Origin: Mycteria americana
Lineage: Eukaryota; Chordata; Aves; Ciconiiformes; Ciconiidae
Direction of reading: 5' to 3'
Length of the DNA: 64,000 bases
NCBI RefSeq assembly: GCF_035582795.1
Contig: NC_134369.1
Coordinates: 62,930,001-62,994,000 of the forward strand
Numbering within the stretch: the first letter of the stretch is position 1; every line of letters begins with the position of its first letter. Positions 63,294 to 64,000 of the stretch are shown here, one piece after another. The position numbers were made by a program, and so were the translations under genes. A model generated the notes under the pieces. It had not been told where the DNA came from, made no database searches, and saw nothing but the letters and a program-made list of their open reading frames with translations.

Positions 63294-63853
63294 TGTTGTG
63301 GGTTAAGCCCAGTAGGCACCTAAGCACCGCACAGCCCCTCACTTACTCCCTGCTCACCCCCACTGGGATGGGGGAAGAGGAATGGAAGAGTAGCAGCAAG
63401 AAAACGTGGGGTCAAGATAAAAACTGTGTTTAGTAAGTGAGGAAGTGGAAGAAGAGAGAAAGAAAATGAGTGATGCAACAGCAGTCACGCACCGCTTCCC
63501 ACTGGTAGACCAATGCCCAGCCAGTTCCCAAGCAATAGATGGCAAACCTAACTGAAGTCCCACTCCTTTCCCTTTTTATTGCTGAGCATGATGTTATTTG
63601 GCATGGAATAGCTCTCTGGTTAGTTTGGGCTATCTGCCTGGTTGCGTCCCCTCCCAGCCTCTTGCGCACCTCCCAGTCTATTTGCTGGGAGGGCAGTGTG
63701 ATAAACAGAGAAGGCCTTGACACTGTGCAAACATGCTCAGCAATAACTAAAACATTTTTGTGTTAGGAGTATTGTTTTGGTCACAAATCTAAAACACAGC
63801 ATCACAGAGCTACGATGAAGACGACAAACTCTATCCCAGCCAGGCCCAGAACA
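63294..63853 (-). mobile_element. Solo LTR of an avian endogenous retrovirus
   Basis: A 560-bp TG...CA element. Read on the minus strand it starts TGTTCTGG and has GGCTGGGATAGAGTTTGTCG, AAGGCCTTCTCTGTTTATCA, GCTATTCCATGCC and GCTCAGCAATAAAAAGGG (TATA-like), and ends GGGCTTAACCCACAACA. This matches a retroviral LTR family I know as abundant in neoavian genomes. No retroviral genes lie on either side, so recombination between two LTRs left this single copy. Flanks (TTTAT left, GTTAC right) do not give a clean target-site duplication. It is moderately diverged and carries no coding sequence. Confidence 0.85.
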
Positions 63854-64000
63854 GTTACACAGAAAGGTTACCAATGCTACCAGTCATCTGAGAAAAGCAA
63901 GATTTCGTTTTTGTAGCTATCCATAGCTAGCAGGTCAGATTATTCGCTTCCATTTATAAAGCAGCCCCAGTCTTTGGATTTAATGATCAACTTTGCAGTG
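63854..64000. other. Right edge, nothing recognised
   Basis: The last 147 bases, right of the LTR, are ordinary sequence of mixed composition. No primer-binding site or gag-like frame follows or precedes the LTR. Confidence 0.6.

Overview
The window looks like avian nuclear DNA, most likely from a neoavian bird. Two repeat types support this. One is a well-preserved CR1 LINE with a typical bird 3' end, plus older CR1 relics. The other is a solo LTR of a family common in Neoaves. Genes are sparse and intron-rich, the background is AT-rich, and there are two CpG islands. There is no sign of a prokaryotic or viral genome.

Four genes can be read from splice signals and remembered similarity to human proteins. 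Their order and strands match human 14q32.33 as I recall it: PPP1R13B(-), ATP5MJ(-), TDRD9(+), with RD3L(-) inside the first intron of TDRD9. From left to right: coding exon 2 of PPP1R13B (723-870), then its intron 1 of about 28 kb carrying the CR1 insertions. A CpG island at about 28,000-29,760 holds its 9-nt first coding segment (28,777-28,785) and its promoter. About 12.8 kb of intergenic DNA follows, with a weak candidate for an unrecognised plus-strand gene near 30.0-31.4 kb. The whole ATP5MJ gene lies on the minus strand (about 42,565-47,330), including a 21-nt micro-exon. A second CpG island (about 46,930-48,430) is shared head-to-head with TDRD9, whose first coding exon is at 48,137-48,303. 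The remainder to 64,000 is TDRD9 intron 1, containing the complete two-exon RD3L coding sequence on the opposite strand and the solo LTR near the right end.

The genes do not form one pathway. PPP1R13B (ASPP1) is a p53 cofactor, ATP5MJ a small ATP synthase-associated membrane protein, TDRD9 a germline piRNA-pathway helicase, and RD3L a relative of the retinal guanylate-cyclase regulator RD3. The most interesting architecture is a housekeeping mitochondrial gene and a germline-only gene sharing one CpG island. The TDRD9 side carries E-box and E2F6-like motifs typical of germline genes silenced in somatic cells. Other points worth a look are complementary GT-rich and CA-rich tracts flanking RD3L coding exon 1, a perfect 16-bp inverted repeat that looks like a template-switch scar, and the candidate plus-strand gene. 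I found no clear new system. Most of the window is ordinary intron and intergenic DNA.
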